From Verrucomicrobia bacterium S94 (GTDB lineage Bacteria; Verrucomicrobiota; Kiritimatiellia; Kiritimatiellales; Pontiellaceae), in assembly GCA_004299845.1 (NCBI GenBank), contig CP036201.1, positions 3,968,001 through 4,032,000 of the forward strand: DNA of 64,000 nucleotides, written 5' to 3'. Below, piece by piece: positions 63,630-64,000 of this stretch. Under the pieces are notes generated by a model that worked only from the letters and a program-made list of their open reading frames with translations, was not told the DNA's origin and did not search any database. Numbering within the stretch: the stretch's first letter is position 1; the number at the start of each line of letters is the position of its first letter. The translations under genes were made by a program, and so were the position numbers.

Positions 63630-64000
63630 ATGAAAATAAGAAACAGACTTAGAACCGCCTTCACCCTTGCTGTTTGCACAACGGCGACCTTTGCTGCGGA
63701 ATACCACGTCTCTGTAAAAGGGAATGACGCCAACGCCGGATCAATGAGCAAACCTTTCAGAACGATCTCTAAGGGGGCCGAAGCGGCGATGCCGGGAGAT
63801 ACGATTATTGTCCATGATGGCATCTATCGAGAAGAGATTAATCCTCCGCGCGGAGGAACATCAGATAAAAAGCGTATTGTTTATCGTGCAGCAGAAGGTG
63901 AAAAGGTGATCATCAAAGGGTCTGAGATTGCCAGGGGGTGGACGCATGTGGAAGGCGATGTCTGGAAATGGGTCTGCAAGAATCCGGATTCCTTTTTTGG
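63630..64000 (+). CDS. GH120-type beta-xylosidase, copy 3 (cut by window end)
   Basis: The first 123 codons of a third GH120 gene: signal peptide, then [30 protein letters not shown] and [11 protein letters not shown], closest to copy 2 by eye. The start is 11 bases after the GH67 stop. The catalytic residues lie beyond the window. Confidence 0.85.
   Translation, partial: MKIRNRLRTAFTLAVCTTATFAAEYHVSVKGNDANAGSMSKPFRTISKGAEAAMPGDTIIVHDGIYREEINPPRGGTSDKKRIVYRAAEGEKVIIKGSEIARGWTHVEGDVWKWVCKNPDSFF

Noticed and set aside
1-64000. CRISPR array, rRNA, RNase P, tmRNA or prophage
   Set aside because: No evenly spaced direct repeats, no rRNA or conserved small-RNA cores, and no phage structural genes were recognised on either strand.

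Overview
The window looks like chromosomal DNA of a heterotrophic, polysaccharide-degrading Gram-negative bacterium, most plausibly Verrucomicrobiota/Kiritimatiellota. This is inferred from gene content, not from a search: Kdo isomerase KdsD (hence LPS), lipoproteins, a PEP-CTERM sorted protein, a sugar dehydrogenase fused to cytochrome c motifs, a CotH-type remnant, UroD-like proteins beside glycosidases, and a TopA with non-zinc C-terminal repeats. Coding density is high and most regions are housekeeping.

Layout. 1-125: end of a probable priA. 126-739: no gene, a split MITE-like repeat. 0.7-6.4 kb (minus): PfkB kinase, HAD-UbiA prenyltransferase, FxsA, SurA/PpiD-like chaperone, KdsD. 6.5-8.1 kb: SppA and a LysM lipoprotein. 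8.1-12.9 kb: sugar dehydrogenase-cytochrome fusion, AEC transporter, D-lactate-type dehydrogenase. 13.0-19.8 kb: rpsA, tyrS, yebC, ruvC, acyl-ACP thioesterase, secreted TIM-barrel epimerase.

19.9-31.5 kb is a redox-defence region: rubrerythrin, a Fur/PerR regulator, a glutamate-synthase-like flavoprotein and a ThDP enzyme that both carry N-terminal rubredoxin modules, a di-haem peroxidase-like cytochrome, AhpF, AhpC, Dps and OxyR (Cys199/Cys208). A CotH pseudogene and a methyltransferase lie inside it.

31.5-48.5 kb is mixed: PEP-CTERM protein, IS5-type transposase remnant, aroB, dprA, topA, xer recombinase, four tRNAs (Pro-CGG, Phe-GAA, Leu-UAA, Arg-CCG), a frameshifted propeller protein, serC, adenosine deaminase, lplA, lipoprotein, orphan HPr, class II aldolase. 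48.8-52.3 kb holds a TPR pair, probably one frameshifted gene, and a periplasmic thioredoxin.

52.4-64.0 kb is the most interesting part: IclR and AraC regulators, then a tightly packed plus-strand set of a UroD-like protein, a MocD-like membrane oxygenase/desaturase, a Rieske ferredoxin, two complete and one cut-off GH120-type beta-xylosidase, and a GH67 alpha-glucuronidase. Together these read as a glucuronoxylan-oligosaccharide locus. The oxygenase plus Rieske pair resembles the O-demethylating MocD/MocE pair of rhizopine catabolism, so removal of the methyl ether from 4-O-methylglucuronate is a testable, unproven hypothesis. At least three places look like single-base deletions in short homopolymers (about 41491, 50503 and 56386), so read-level verification matters for those genes.
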